NCBI RefSeq assembly: GCF_018332655.1
Contig: NZ_BOQL01000049.1
Coordinates: forward strand, 97,213-161,212
Length of the DNA: 64,000 nucleotides
Reading direction: 5' to 3'
Source of the DNA: Actinoplanes auranticolor
GTDB taxonomy: Bacteria; Actinomycetota; Actinomycetes; Mycobacteriales; Micromonosporaceae
Shown: in pieces, positions 1 to 9,459 of the stretch
Numbering within the stretch: position 1 is the first letter of the stretch
How the letters are laid out: every line of letters starts with the position of its first letter
The notes under the pieces: generated by a model
Databases searched by the model: none
The model's input: the letters and a program-made list of their open reading frames with translations, nothing else
Told to the model about the DNA's origin: nothing
Translations under genes and position numbers: made by a program

Positions 1-1
1 C

Positions 2-352
2 AATCCGTTCGGTGCACTGTGGCGCTCGGCCCAGCTCACCACCCGCGGCGGCCTGCGCGGGTTCTGGACCCTGCTCAGCGCCTATCTGACCTGGTTCGTC
101 ATCCGCTTCGCCCTGGGCAGCGGGTGGGTGTGGGTGCTGACGCGGCTCAGCGGCGGCGAGCCGGCCTGGCTGACCTGGCTCATCCCGGCCGCCTGGGTGC
201 TCGCCAACGCCGTCGCCTACTCCGCGCTGGCCTGTGTCGCCGCCGTCCTGCTGCTGGAGACGCGGATCCGCACCGAGGGGTTGGACATCGCCATCGGCCG
301 GGCCCGCAGCCGCGGCGAGGACGAGGCCGCCGTCCTGGTGTACGCCCGGTGA
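2..352 (+). CDS. Integral membrane protein, C-terminal part (5' end outside window)
   Basis: The reading frame is open from the first bases and ends at TGA 350-352; the start lies upstream of the window. About 116 residues are visible. They hold two or three hydrophobic stretches (around residues 20-40 and 50-85 of the visible part), then a charged cytoplasmic tail rich in Arg and Glu. The stop overlaps the GTG of the next gene (GTGA), so it is probably translated together with the DUF4129 gene. In actinobacteria the gene before the DUF4129/DUF4350/MoxR/DUF58 group often encodes such a membrane protein. No catalytic motif is visible, so no function is assigned. Confidence 0.7.
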   Translation, partial: NPFGALWRSAQLTTRGGLRGFWTLLSAYLTWFVIRFALGSGWVWVLTRLSGGEPAWLTWLIPAAWVLANAVAYSALACVAAVLLLETRIRTEGLDIAIGRARSRGEDEAAVLVYAR

Positions 353-930
353 CCCGGGTCTGGGACGAGTTCGCGGCGGCGGTCTTCGACGTCGTCCCGC
401 CGCAGGTCCTGCTGCTGGTTCTGCTGGCGGTCGCCGGGCTGACCGGCGCGCTCTGGTACTGGTACCCGGCGTGGGTGCCGACCCGGCTGCCCCGGATGCC
501 GCGCCTGCGGATGCCCCGCTGGCGGCTGCCGCGCTGGCGGCGTACCCGGAAACCGAAGGCCGCCCGGAAGGCGAAGACCAAGGTCGAGCCGGTCTTCGCC
601 CCGACCGTCGTGCTGCCCGACGGCACCCTGCTGGCCGACCGGCTGGCCGCCGAGGGCCGCTATGCCGAGGCCATCCGGCAGCGGTTGCGCGACGTGGTCG
701 GCGATCTCACCGCCGCCGGCGTGGTCGCGCCGCTGCCCGGCACGACCGCCGCCGAGGTCGCGGCGGCCGCGGCCGTGCAGCGCCCGGCCGTGGCCGGCCC
801 GCTCACCGGGGCCACCGACCTGTTCTCCGAGATCTGGTACGGCAACCGCCCCGCCCTGCCCTTCCACGACGAACGCATGCGCGCCCTCACCGGTGACGTC
901 CGCACGCGGATGCGGGGGGTCACGTCGTGA
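349..930 (+). CDS. DUF4129 domain membrane protein
   Basis: A 193-residue protein starting at a GTG that overlaps the preceding stop. One strong transmembrane helix lies near residues 18-40, followed by a highly basic proline/arginine linker. The C-terminal half (about 90-190) matches the DUF4129 family pattern, with a helical GRYAEAIRQRLR segment and the late FSEIWYGNRP motif. DUF4129 proteins are anchored in the membrane and usually sit next to MoxR ATPases and DUF58 proteins, as here; some carry transglutaminase domains, but this one does not. It overlaps the next gene by 4 nt. The role is unknown; by context it belongs to a MoxR-centred envelope complex. Confidence 0.8.
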   Translation: MTRVWDEFAAAVFDVVPPQVLLLVLLAVAGLTGALWYWYPAWVPTRLPRMPRLRMPRWRLPRWRRTRKPKAARKAKTKVEPVFAPTVVLPDGTLLADRLAAEGRYAEAIRQRLRDVVGDLTAAGVVAPLPGTTAAEVAAAAAVQRPAVAGPLTGATDLFSEIWYGNRPALPFHDERMRALTGDVRTRMRGVTS

Positions 931-2257
931 AGTCCCGCCGCTGGCTGCGTTTCGCCCTGCCGCTCGGCTTCGTCGCCGCGCTGGCCACGATGACCGGGGT
1001 CGCCCACGTCGTGCAGCAGCCGGACCCGACCGACGCTTCCTTCCTCTCCCCCACCAGCACGGAAGGGGACGGCGCCCGGCTGCTCGCCGACGCTCTGACC
1101 AGCGACGGGGTTCAGGTCACCGTGCGCAGCTCCAGCGCCGAGGCGATCACCGAGGCCGCCGCGGCCGGGTCGGTCACCCTCTTCGTCACCACCCCCGGCC
1201 TGGTCCACCCCGACTACCTGGAACGGCTGGCCACGCTGCCCGAGCAGGTCCGCGTGGTCCTGGTCGCGCCGGGCCAGGACGAGCTGGCCGCGGCCGGCCT
1301 CAGCGTCCCCGTGGGCGGGCCGCGCTGGACCGCCACGGCGCCGCAGCCCGGGTGCGCGACCGACTTCGCGAACGCCGCCGGCCCGGCCGCCGTGCAACGC
1401 TGGCGCTACGACGTCTCCGCCTACGACGCCGTGCGCTGCTACGGCGACGGGCTGGTGGAATTCCGCTCCTCACAGGTCGCGATGACCCTGGTCGGCGCCG
1501 CGGACCCGTTCCGCAACGACCGCTCGGACGAGCACGGCAACCGGACGCTGGCGCGCGGCCTGCTGGGCCGCAGCCCGGCGGTGATCTGGCTGGACCTGCA
1601 CGAGCGGGAGCCCGCCCCGGACGACTCCGGCCGGCCCACCGAGCCGGAGCAGCCGGAGCAGCCCGATCCCGACCCGGACGGCGACGACCCGGACGACAGC
1701 GGCGATCCCTCCGGCGACGAGGAGCCGACCGGTGAGCCGCAGGACGGCGGGGAAGCCGATCAGTCCGCCCAGGGCGGCGGCAACGGGGTCTCGGACAGCC
1801 CGCTGGCCCGCGCCTTCCCGCCGGCGGTGTGGGCCACCCTGGCCCTGCTGGCTCTGGCCGCGCTCGCGCTGGCCGCGGCCTCCGCGCGCCGCCTCGGCGC
1901 CCCGGTGGCCGAGCCGCTGCCGGTCCGGGTCCGGGCCGCCGAGACCGTCCGCGGACTGGGCGGGCTCTACCGGCGGGCCGGGGCGCGCAGCACGTCACTG
2001 GCTACTCTGCAGGGCGCGGCCCGGGTCCGGCTCGCCGAGCACTACGGCCTGCCCGCGGACGTCTCGGCCGACGAGGTGGCGGAGCGGGTCGCGGCCACCG
2101 TCGGTCAGCCGGTGCTGGACGTACGGCACATGCTCAGCGGCGGGATCGAGGACAGCGACGAGGAGCTCGCCCGCGCCGCGACGACCCTGCAGAACCTGGT
2201 CCGCTTCGTGACGGGGCAGCAGAACTGGCAACAGGCACCTGACGAGGGGAATGTGAC

Positions 2258-2261
<4 letters not shown>
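927..2261 (+). CDS. DUF4350 domain membrane protein
   Basis: A 444-residue protein, GTG start overlapping the DUF4129 stop. An N-terminal transmembrane segment (about 8-27) leads into an extracytoplasmic domain of the DUF4350 type, recognised by the STEGDGARLLADAL stretch (an Rv-type GATase-like fold is known for this family). A low-complexity acidic Pro/Asp/Glu/Gly linker (about 230-290) is followed by a second transmembrane helix (about 300-325) and a cytoplasmic tail. The acidic linker is strikingly repetitive (PEQPEQPDPDPDGDD). It is translationally coupled to the MoxR gene (4 nt overlap). Probably part of one membrane complex with its neighbours; biochemical role unknown. Confidence 0.8.
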
Positions 2262-3232
<971 letters not shown>

Positions 3233-3238
3233 GCCGGC

Positions 3239-4558
3239 GTGATCACCAGGCGCTTCGCGCTGCTGCTGGCGCTGGGCGTCCCGCTGCCCGCGCTGCTGCC
3301 GGGCCCGTGGCTGCTGACGGCGGCCGTGCTGGGGCTGGCCGTGCTCGCGGCCGGGCTGGACGTGCTGGCCGCGGCACCGCTCACCGGGGTCACGCTGCGC
3401 CGCGCCGGTGAGGCGACGGTGTGGCTGGGCGAGACGACCACGATGCCGCTGACCGTGGGCAACGGCTCCCGGCGGCCGATGTGGCTGCGGCTGCGCGACC
3501 GCTGGGTCCCGTCGGCCGGGGCGGACAACACCGAGCACCGGCTCAACCTGATGCCGGGCGAGGAGCAGGAGCTCACCACCACGCTGACCCCGACCCGGCA
3601 CGGTGACCGGCGGGCGGTGCGGGTCACGCTGCGCTCGTACGGGCCGCTCGGGCTGGCGTACCGGCAGCGGCGGCAGAAGTGGAACGACGCCGTCACGCCG
3701 GGGTCGACGCTGCGCGTGCTGCCGCGCTTCCCGTCCCGCCGGTTGCTGCCGGAGAAGCTCGCCAAGCTGCGCATCTTCGACGGTGCCGTGGTGACCCGCG
3801 GCCGTGGCCAGGGCACCGAGTTCGACGTGCTGCGCGAGTACGTGATCGGCGACGACGTGCGCTCGATCGACTGGCGGGCCAGTGCCCGTACCCATGACGT
3901 GGTGGTCCGCACCTGGCGCCCCGAACGCGACCGCCGGCTGATCTGCGTGCTGGACACCGGCCGCACGTCGGCGGCCCGGATCGGCGACGAGCCCCGGCTG
4001 GACGCCGCGATCGACGCGGCGCTGCTGCTGGCCGTGCTGGCGGCCAAGGCCGACGACCGGGTCGACCTGCTGGCCCTGGACACGGCGGTCCGCGCCAAGG
4101 TCGAGGGCGGCGGCCACCGCACCAAGCTTCCCCGGCTGATCAGCTCGATGGCGGCGCTGGAGCCGGCGCTGGTCGAGACGGACTTCGGGCTGGCGGCCGG
4201 CGACCTGCTGCGCCGCGACCACAAACGCTCGCTGGTGGTCATCTTCACGGCGCTGGACGCGGCCCCGATCGTCGAGGGCCTGCTGCCGATGCTGTCCCGG
4301 CTGACCACCCGGCACCGGGTGGTGCTGGCCAGCGTGCGCGACCCGGAGACCGCGCAGCTGGCCGAACTGCCGCCGGAGGGCGCCACCGCGGCGGACGTCC
4401 ACGTGGCCGCGGCGGCGGAGCTGGCGCTGGCCGAACGCGGCCGGGTGCGGGCGCTGCTGGAACAGCAGGGCGTGCTGGTCGTGGACGAACTGCGCGAGCA
4501 TTTCGCCTCGAAGGTCGCCGACGTCTACCTGATGCTCAAGGCCGCCGGCCGGCTGTAG
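3239..4558 (+). CDS. DUF58 domain protein (MoxR partner)
   Basis: A 439-residue protein with a GTG start 6 nt after the MoxR stop. Two N-terminal hydrophobic helices (about 5-22 and 23-40) anchor it; the rest is cytoplasmic. The DUF58 signature is clear: EFDVLREYVIGDDVRSIDW around residues 195-215, followed by a VWA-like fold with a VLDTGRTS-type strand. DUF58 proteins are regular partners of MoxR ATPases. It is the last gene of the five-gene run that begins at or before the window edge. A weak GC-rich inverted repeat follows (about 4574-4602) and could end transcription. Confidence 0.92.
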   Translation: MITRRFALLLALGVPLPALLPGPWLLTAAVLGLAVLAAGLDVLAAAPLTGVTLRRAGEATVWLGETTTMPLTVGNGSRRPMWLRLRDRWVPSAGADNTEHRLNLMPGEEQELTTTLTPTRHGDRRAVRVTLRSYGPLGLAYRQRRQKWNDAVTPGSTLRVLPRFPSRRLLPEKLAKLRIFDGAVVTRGRGQGTEFDVLREYVIGDDVRSIDWRASARTHDVVVRTWRPERDRRLICVLDTGRTSAARIGDEPRLDAAIDAALLLAVLAAKADDRVDLLALDTAVRAKVEGGGHRTKLPRLISSMAALEPALVETDFGLAAGDLLRRDHKRSLVVIFTALDAAPIVEGLLPMLSRLTTRHRVVLASVRDPETAQLAELPPEGATAADVHVAAAAELALAERGRVRALLEQQGVLVVDELREHFASKVADVYLMLKAAGRL

Positions 4559-4605
4559 TCCGGCTCCGAGGTGCCCCGCCGCACGATGACTGTGTGGGGC
4601 GCCGC

Positions 4606-5019
4606 TCAGCGGGCGGCCAGGAAGGCGGCCAGGGCACAGACGGCCGCCGCCACGGTCCGGACCCGGTCGATCAGGAGCAGCCGGTGCAGCAGCTCCCGGG
4701 ACCAGCCCCGGCCCAGCCGGCCGTGCGCCGGTGCCGCGCCCAAGGCGGTGAGCAGCCCGGCGACCGCCGCAGCCAGCACCGAGACGAGCGTCCAGGCGTC
4801 CGGTCCGGCCAGCACCACCCAGCCACAGGCCACCACCAGCAGGCCGTAGACGACCACCACCACGGGCGTGATCCGGCGGCTGTGCGCGTCGTGGATCTCC
4901 CGCCAGGCGGACTCGGGCGCGTCGGCCAGCGCCGGATACACGACGCAGGACACCGTCAGCTGGAAGCCCAGGTGCAGTGCGGCCGCGGCCAGCAGGATCG
5001 GCGCGGAGAAGGAGTCCAT
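4606..5019 (-). CDS. Small four-helix membrane protein of unknown function
   Basis: A 137-residue protein with four hydrophobic segments (about 7-27, 50-68, 74-97 and 117-136) and short loops. A conserved-looking loop, PESAWREIHDAHSRRI, follows the first helix. The topology resembles DUF1772-like small membrane proteins, but I cannot assign the family firmly. It converges with the DUF58 gene and is divergent from the lipoprotein gene at 5060, with only about 40 nt between the two starts, so the two promoters must overlap. Function unknown. Confidence 0.65.
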   Translation of the reverse strand: MDSFSAPILLAAAALHLGFQLTVSCVVYPALADAPESAWREIHDAHSRRITPVVVVVYGLLVVACGWVVLAGPDAWTLVSVLAAAVAGLLTALGAAPAHGRLGRGWSRELLHRLLLIDRVRTVAAAVCALAAFLAAR

Positions 5020-5059
5020 CGGGTCACTATGCCCACCCGCCCGCTATTGTTTCGGCCCT

Positions 5060-5617
5060 ATGCGCCTCCCTCTCCTGCTCTGCGGCCTGCTCGCGCTCGC
5101 TGGTTGCTCCGCGTCCGACCCGAAGCCCGCCACCGCGCCGACCGTCACGCCCAGCCCGTCGGCGGCGCCGCCCGTCGTCCGCCTCGTCCTGCCGGCCGAG
5201 ATGAACGGGTTGCCGCGCACGACCACGGCTAAGTGGCTCAAGCGTCCGAAGAGCGCGGAGAAGTTCCTCAAGCGTCACGTGTTCGCGCCCACGGGCGCGT
5301 CCGTGGCGGCGGCGTACCTGGACCCCGACGACATCTCGGAGACCGTCGAGGTGAGCGCGGCGTCCGGTCAGGTGGCCGACCCGGCCGCGACCCTGCGGAT
5401 GCTCACCGCGAACTCGGTCACGCTGGAGGACGTCCGCCCGGCGGCACCCGGCACTCCGGGTGGCGTCGGCACGTGCGGCCTGTCCCGGGAGCAGCAGCCC
5501 GCGGTGGCCACCGTCTGCCACTGGGCCGAGCCGGGCAGCGTCGGCTGGGTCACCATCTGGTCGCTCAAGGACCGGCGCAAGTCGTTCGCCGGCATCCGGG
5601 CCCAGCTGCAGCCCTAG
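5060..5617 (+). CDS. Secreted lipoprotein, unknown function
   Basis: A 185-residue protein. The ATG at 5060 was chosen because it gives a short lipoprotein signal peptide with lipobox LAGC (Cys at about residue 16), followed by a Ser/Pro/Thr-rich linker typical of actinobacterial lipoproteins. The mature part (about 45-185) has two cysteines, in the segments GTCGLS and TVCHWA, that could form a disulfide. The C-terminal part, WVTIWSLKDRRKSFAGIRAQL, is reminiscent of many actinobacterial secreted proteins without known role. It overlaps the convergent SpoIIM-like gene by 4 nt. Confidence 0.8.
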   Translation: MRLPLLLCGLLALAGCSASDPKPATAPTVTPSPSAAPPVVRLVLPAEMNGLPRTTTAKWLKRPKSAEKFLKRHVFAPTGASVAAAYLDPDDISETVEVSAASGQVADPAATLRMLTANSVTLEDVRPAAPGTPGGVGTCGLSREQQPAVATVCHWAEPGSVGWVTIWSLKDRRKSFAGIRAQLQP

Positions 5618-6609
5618 GCGGTCGGGACCGGGGTGACCGAGTGCTCCGGGGCCAGGTCGCCGGTCTCGCCCCGGCGCTGCGCCGCCCCGCCCACCCCCAG
5701 CGCGTACGCCAGGAACGCCACCCAGACCACCGCCCCGATCCCGACCCGCACCACCGTCGGCAGGCCGGACGGGGTCACGTACGCCTCCAGCAGCCCGGCC
5801 ACGCCCAGCGTGACGGCCAGGCCCAGCGCCACCAGCATCCCGCCGCGGGCCCGTTCGGCCAGCGCCTGGCCGCGGGTGCGGTGCGGGCCGGGCGCGATCC
5901 AGGCCCAGCCGATCCGCAGGCCCACGCCCGCGCCGACGAAGATGCAGGTCAGCTCGAGCAGGCCGTGCGGGAGGATGAAGCCGAAGAAGGTGTCCGCGTG
6001 GCCGGTGTAGATCATCACGCCGCCGGCCAGGCCCAGGGCGAAGATGTTCTGGGCGAGGATGTAGATCACCGGCAGGATCAGCACGCCCGAGGCCAGGCAC
6101 TGGGCCGCGATCAGGGAGTTGTGCGTCCACACGCTGGCCGCGAAGTTCTGCGCCTGGAACTCGCTGTAGTAGCCGGTGAAGTCCTGCTCGGCGTAGCGCC
6201 GCAGGTCCTGGCCGGTGCCGAAGAGGCTGATCACGTCCGGGTTCGAGGCGAAGTACCACATCAGGGCCCAGGCCACCAGGACGTCCACGACCATCACGGT
6301 CAGCCACCAGCGGCGGGCCTGGTAGAGCTGGGCCGGGAAGGCCGAGGTGAAGAAGTGCCGGACGGGCTGCCAGGAGAAGCTGCGCCCGCCGGTGACCGCC
6401 GACCGGCCGGCGATGACCAGCTGCGACAGCGAGGCCAGCAGGATCGGGTCGGGCGAGTGACTGCGGACCACGGACAGGTGGGTGGCCGCCCGCTGGTAGA
6501 GCAGGACCAGCTCGTCGGCCTCCTCCGGGGACAACCGGCGGCGGCGGGCCAGCACCTCGAGGCGGTTCCACTCCCCGCGGCGCTCGGCGACGTACGCGTC
6601 CAGGTCCAC
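5614..6609 (-). CDS. Stage II sporulation protein M (SpoIIM) family membrane protein
   Basis: A 331-residue protein starting at GTG 6609 (VDLDAYVAERR...); an upstream in-frame ATG near 6651 would run into the divergent RDD gene and is less likely. The N-terminal 100 residues are soluble and helical, then five or six transmembrane segments follow. The family pattern is visible in the NIFALGLAGG and LPHGLLELTCIF motifs. SpoIIM is named for engulfment in Bacillus, but actinobacterial homologues occur in non-endospore formers beside RDD, DUF58 and MoxR genes, as here. By context it belongs to the same envelope module as the genes at 349-4558. Confidence 0.88.
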   Translation of the reverse strand: MDLDAYVAERRGEWNRLEVLARRRRLSPEEADELVLLYQRAATHLSVVRSHSPDPILLASLSQLVIAGRSAVTGGRSFSWQPVRHFFTSAFPAQLYQARRWWLTVMVVDVLVAWALMWYFASNPDVISLFGTGQDLRRYAEQDFTGYYSEFQAQNFAASVWTHNSLIAAQCLASGVLILPVIYILAQNIFALGLAGGVMIYTGHADTFFGFILPHGLLELTCIFVGAGVGLRIGWAWIAPGPHRTRGQALAERARGGMLVALGLAVTLGVAGLLEAYVTPSGLPTVVRVGIGAVVWVAFLAYALGVGGAAQRRGETGDLAPEHSVTPVPTA

Positions 6610-6649
6610 CGGCGCAGCGTAGCCAACGCCGATCGGGTTAACTACCCGC

Positions 6650-7600
6650 ATGACTGTGGCGGGGCCGGCGACCGGCGGGAGCGATGAGCCGATCGTCAAC
6701 GGCGAGGCCGTCGAGGTCGACGTACGCCCGGCCCGGGTCGGCTCGCGCGGCCTGGCGCTGATCATCGACATCGGCATGCAGCTGGTGTTCGTCATGCTGA
6801 CGGTCATCATCATCGGGATCGGCTCGTCGCTGCTGCCGCCGGGCGTGGCCGACGGTGCCTTCATGCAGGCCGCCTTCACCGTCGGGGTCATTCTGGTGTT
6901 CATCGCCTACCCGACGATCGCCGAGACCCTGACCAACGGCCGCAGCATCGGCAAGCGCGCGCTGGGCCTGCGGGTGGTCCGGGTCGACGGCGGTCCGATC
7001 CGGTTGCGGCACGCCTTGACCCGCACCCTGGTCGGCGTGGCCGTGGAATGGCCCGGCCTACTGTTCCCGCCGCTGACCTGGGCGGTCGCGCTCACCACGA
7101 TGATCTTCTCCGCTCAGGGCCGGCGGCTGGGCGACCAGGCGGCCGGCACGTTCGTGATCCACGAGCGGTCCCCGGCGCCGTGGGGCTGGGTGCCCTCGAT
7201 GCCGCCGCAGCTCGCCGGGTGGGCGGCCGAGCTGGACCTGAGCGGGCTCGACGACGAGCTCGCCCTGGCCGCCCGGCACTACCTGGCCCGGGCCGGCGAG
7301 ATCCGGCAGCCGCAGAACGGCCGCTTCGCGCACAGCCTGGCCCAGGAGGTCGCCGAGAAGATCTCCCAGCCGCCGCCGCCCGACACCCCCGCGTGGATGT
7401 TCCTCAGCGCGGTGCTGGCCGAGCGCCGCCGCCGGGCCGGCCGGCGGGTGCACACCACCCGCGCGCTCACCCAGCGGATCTGGCCCGGCTTCGGCCGGCT
7501 GGACTGGGCCCAGCCGGCCGTCACCGACCCGACCTGGGACCCGGCGGGCGCCAACCGGCCGCTGCTCGGCGTGGCCAAGGAAGAGGGCCGCCCGCTCTAG
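6650..7600 (+). CDS. RDD family membrane protein
   Basis: A 316-residue protein divergent from the SpoIIM-like gene, 40 nt apart. The RDD domain occupies about residues 25-165, with the defining Arg in PARVGSRGLALIIDIGMQ, three transmembrane helices, and the SIGKRALGLRVVRVDG segment. A soluble C-terminal tail of about 140 residues rich in Arg follows. RDD proteins have been linked to ion transport and stress in some bacteria, but the role here is open. The RDD/SpoIIM divergent pair next to DUF58-MoxR genes is a common actinobacterial arrangement. Confidence 0.9.
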   Translation: MTVAGPATGGSDEPIVNGEAVEVDVRPARVGSRGLALIIDIGMQLVFVMLTVIIIGIGSSLLPPGVADGAFMQAAFTVGVILVFIAYPTIAETLTNGRSIGKRALGLRVVRVDGGPIRLRHALTRTLVGVAVEWPGLLFPPLTWAVALTTMIFSAQGRRLGDQAAGTFVIHERSPAPWGWVPSMPPQLAGWAAELDLSGLDDELALAARHYLARAGEIRQPQNGRFAHSLAQEVAEKISQPPPPDTPAWMFLSAVLAERRRRAGRRVHTTRALTQRIWPGFGRLDWAQPAVTDPTWDPAGANRPLLGVAKEEGRPL

Positions 7601-7603
7601 GCC

Positions 7604-9262
7604 CTAAAGCCGCTCCGGCGTCTCGATGCCGAGCAGGCCGAGCCCCTGGCGCAGGGTCCGGCCGGTCAGCTCGCAGAGGCCGAGCCGGCTCTCCCGGATC
7701 CCGGCCGGCGCCTTCAGCACCGGGCACGCCTCGAAGAAGGCGCTGAAGGTCTGGGCCAGCCCGTGCAGGTAGCCGGCCAGCCGGTGCAGCTCCAGCGACT
7801 CCTCCAGCCCGGTCACGACCCGGGCGAAACCGAGCAGTTCCAGCGCCAGGGCGCGTTCGGCCGGCGCGATGATCCGGATCGGTCCCGGCGCCGTCGGCGC
7901 CTTGCGCAGGATGCCCCGGGTCCGGGCGTACGCGTACTGCAGGTACGGCCCGGTGTTGCCGGTCAGCGCCAGCATCCTGTCCCAGTCGAACACCGAGTCC
8001 GACATCCGGTCGCCGGACAGGTCGGCGTACTTGACCGCGCCGGTCCCCACCGCCCGCGCCACCTCGGCCGACGGGGCCAGCGCGGCGGCCCGGGCGACCG
8101 CCTCGTCCAGCACCGCCGCCAGCTTGACCGGCTCACCGGAGCGGGTCCGGAACATCTTGCCGTCGGTGCCCAGGATCGAGCCGAAGCCGACGTGCTCGGC
8201 CCGCACGCCGGCCGGCAGCCAGCCCGCGGCCGCCGCCACCGCGTAGACCATCGCGAAGTGGGTGCGCTGCGGGGCGCCGACGACGTAGAGCAGCCGGGTC
8301 GCGCCCAGGTCACCGGTCCGGTACCGCAGGGCGGCCAGGTCCGTGGCCGCGTACCCGAAACCGCCGTCGCTCTTGCGCACGATCAGCGGCAGCGGATCGC
8401 CGCCCCGGCCGGTGAAGCCCGGCGGGAACGCGCACAGCGCGCCCTCGCTCTCCCGCAGCAGGCCCTGGGCGGCCAGCTCGGCCACCACGGACGCCAGCTT
8501 GTCGTTGTAGAAGCTCTCGCCCACGAAGTCCCGGGCGCCGAGGGTCACGCCCAGCCGGTCGTAGACGGCGAGCAGATACCGCTGCGACGCCGCGACGAAG
8601 TGCCGCCACTGCCGCAGCGTGTCCTCGTCGCCGCCCTGCAGCGCCACCACCCGCAGCCGGGACCGGGTGCGGAAGTCCTCATCGGCGTCGAACCGGGCCC
8701 GGGCGGCCTGATAGAAAGCGGTCAGATCGGTGATCTCGCCGGCGTGGCCACCGCCCAGGTGCTCGATGAGCATGCCGAACGCCGTGCCCCAGTCACCGAG
8801 GTGGTTGGCCCGCACGACGTCGTGGCCGAGCCACTCCAGCAGCCGGGCGACGGCGTCGCCGATGACGGTCGAGCGCAGGTGCCCGACGGTCAGCTCCTTG
8901 GCGATGTTCGGCGACGAGTAGTCGACCACGATCCGCTCGGGACGCGTCGTGCGCGGCACGCCGAGCCGGGCGTCGGCGGCCAGGTCGTTCGCGCCGGCGG
9001 CGATCACCTCGTCGGTCAGCCGCAGATTGAGGAAACCGGGTCCGGAGATCTCCGCGGTGGCGATCCCGGCGAGGTCGGCCGCGGCCAGCACGTGCGCCGC
9101 GATGTCACGCGGGGACCGGCCGAGCGGGCCGGCCAGCGGCAGGGCCGCGCCGGACTGGAAGTCGGCGTGCCGGGAGCGCCGCACGGCCGGATCGACGGTC
9201 GCCTGCGCGACCTGGGCGAACGCGGGGGCGAGCCGGGCGGAGAGCAGAGCTTCGAGATTCAT
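7604..9262 (-). CDS. argS: Arginyl-tRNA synthetase
   Basis: A 552-residue class I aminoacyl-tRNA synthetase that charges tRNA-Arg with arginine in the cytosol. The N-terminal Arg-tRNA-synthetase-specific domain (about 1-90) precedes the catalytic core; the HIGH-type motif is in SSPNIAKELTVGHLRS (about 113-128). The KMSKS position is degenerate, GTDGKMFRTRSGEP, as usual for ArgRS. The C-terminal DALR anticodon-binding domain contains the YLQYAYAR segment. The ATG at 9262 follows only a weak purine-rich RBS. Upstream lies an arginine-rich leader ORF (9355-9408) and a strong hairpin, suggesting that expression responds to charged tRNA-Arg. It ends 4 nt before the RDD gene's convergent stop. Confidence 0.97.
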   Translation of the reverse strand: MNLEALLSARLAPAFAQVAQATVDPAVRRSRHADFQSGAALPLAGPLGRSPRDIAAHVLAAADLAGIATAEISGPGFLNLRLTDEVIAAGANDLAADARLGVPRTTRPERIVVDYSSPNIAKELTVGHLRSTVIGDAVARLLEWLGHDVVRANHLGDWGTAFGMLIEHLGGGHAGEITDLTAFYQAARARFDADEDFRTRSRLRVVALQGGDEDTLRQWRHFVAASQRYLLAVYDRLGVTLGARDFVGESFYNDKLASVVAELAAQGLLRESEGALCAFPPGFTGRGGDPLPLIVRKSDGGFGYAATDLAALRYRTGDLGATRLLYVVGAPQRTHFAMVYAVAAAAGWLPAGVRAEHVGFGSILGTDGKMFRTRSGEPVKLAAVLDEAVARAAALAPSAEVARAVGTGAVKYADLSGDRMSDSVFDWDRMLALTGNTGPYLQYAYARTRGILRKAPTAPGPIRIIAPAERALALELLGFARVVTGLEESLELHRLAGYLHGLAQTFSAFFEACPVLKAPAGIRESRLGLCELTGRTLRQGLGLLGIETPERL

Positions 9263-9318
9263 GACAACCCATCGACTGGTACGCGGAGACGGGTCGACAG
9301 GTGCCGGTACGGGGTGAC

Positions 9319-9342
9319 GCCGGCGGGATTCGACCCGCCGGC
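9319..9342 (-). promoter_or_regulatory. Hairpin between leader ORF and argS (candidate attenuator)
   Basis: A perfect 9-bp stem (GCCGGCGGG with its complement) and 6-nt loop lie 12 nt after the leader stop and 57 nt before the argS start. No T-run follows, so if it ends transcription it does so as a U-less actinobacterial hairpin. A second, competing stem-loop (CCGGA/TCCGG, 9363-9381) lies inside the leader ORF, which is the two-structure layout expected for attenuation. Confidence 0.5.
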
Positions 9343-9354
9343 TGGAGGCACGTG

Positions 9355-9408
9355 CTAGCGCAACCGGAGGGGGCTCATCCGGCGTCGCTCGCTGTAGTTG
9401 CTGTGCAC
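9355..9408 (-). CDS. Putative arginine-rich leader peptide upstream of argS
   Basis: A 17-codon frame reading MHSNYSERRRMSPLRLR then TAG, with GTG as first codon. Five of the last ten residues are Arg, including three in a row (CGA CGC CGG). A possible -10 hexamer TAACAT (9416-9421) ends 7 nt before the GTG, so the mRNA may be leaderless at this ORF. The stop is followed within 15 nt by a 9-bp hairpin. An Arg-rich peptide in front of the arginyl-tRNA synthetase gene fits ribosome-mediated attenuation, where stalling at Arg codons reports charged tRNA-Arg. This is inference from layout; translation is not shown. Confidence 0.55.
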   Translation of the reverse strand: MHSNYSERRRMSPLRLR

Positions 9409-9459
9409 GGCGGCGATGTTACCGGGTCAATCCGCGTCATGGGGTGGAGAATGATCCGG

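Noticed and set aside
1640..1740. Repetitive acidic PEQPEQPDPDPDGDD stretch as a possible DNA repeat element
   Set aside because: It is an in-frame low-complexity linker of the DUF4350 protein, not an independent repeat.
9316..9386. Possible tRNA on the minus strand (7-bp acceptor-like stem GACGCCG/CGGCGTC and a T-arm-like GGGTCGAATCCC)
   Set aside because: The T-loop is one base short, no D-arm or anticodon arm can be folded, and the same DNA reads as an Arg-rich leader ORF plus hairpin in front of argS, which explains it better.
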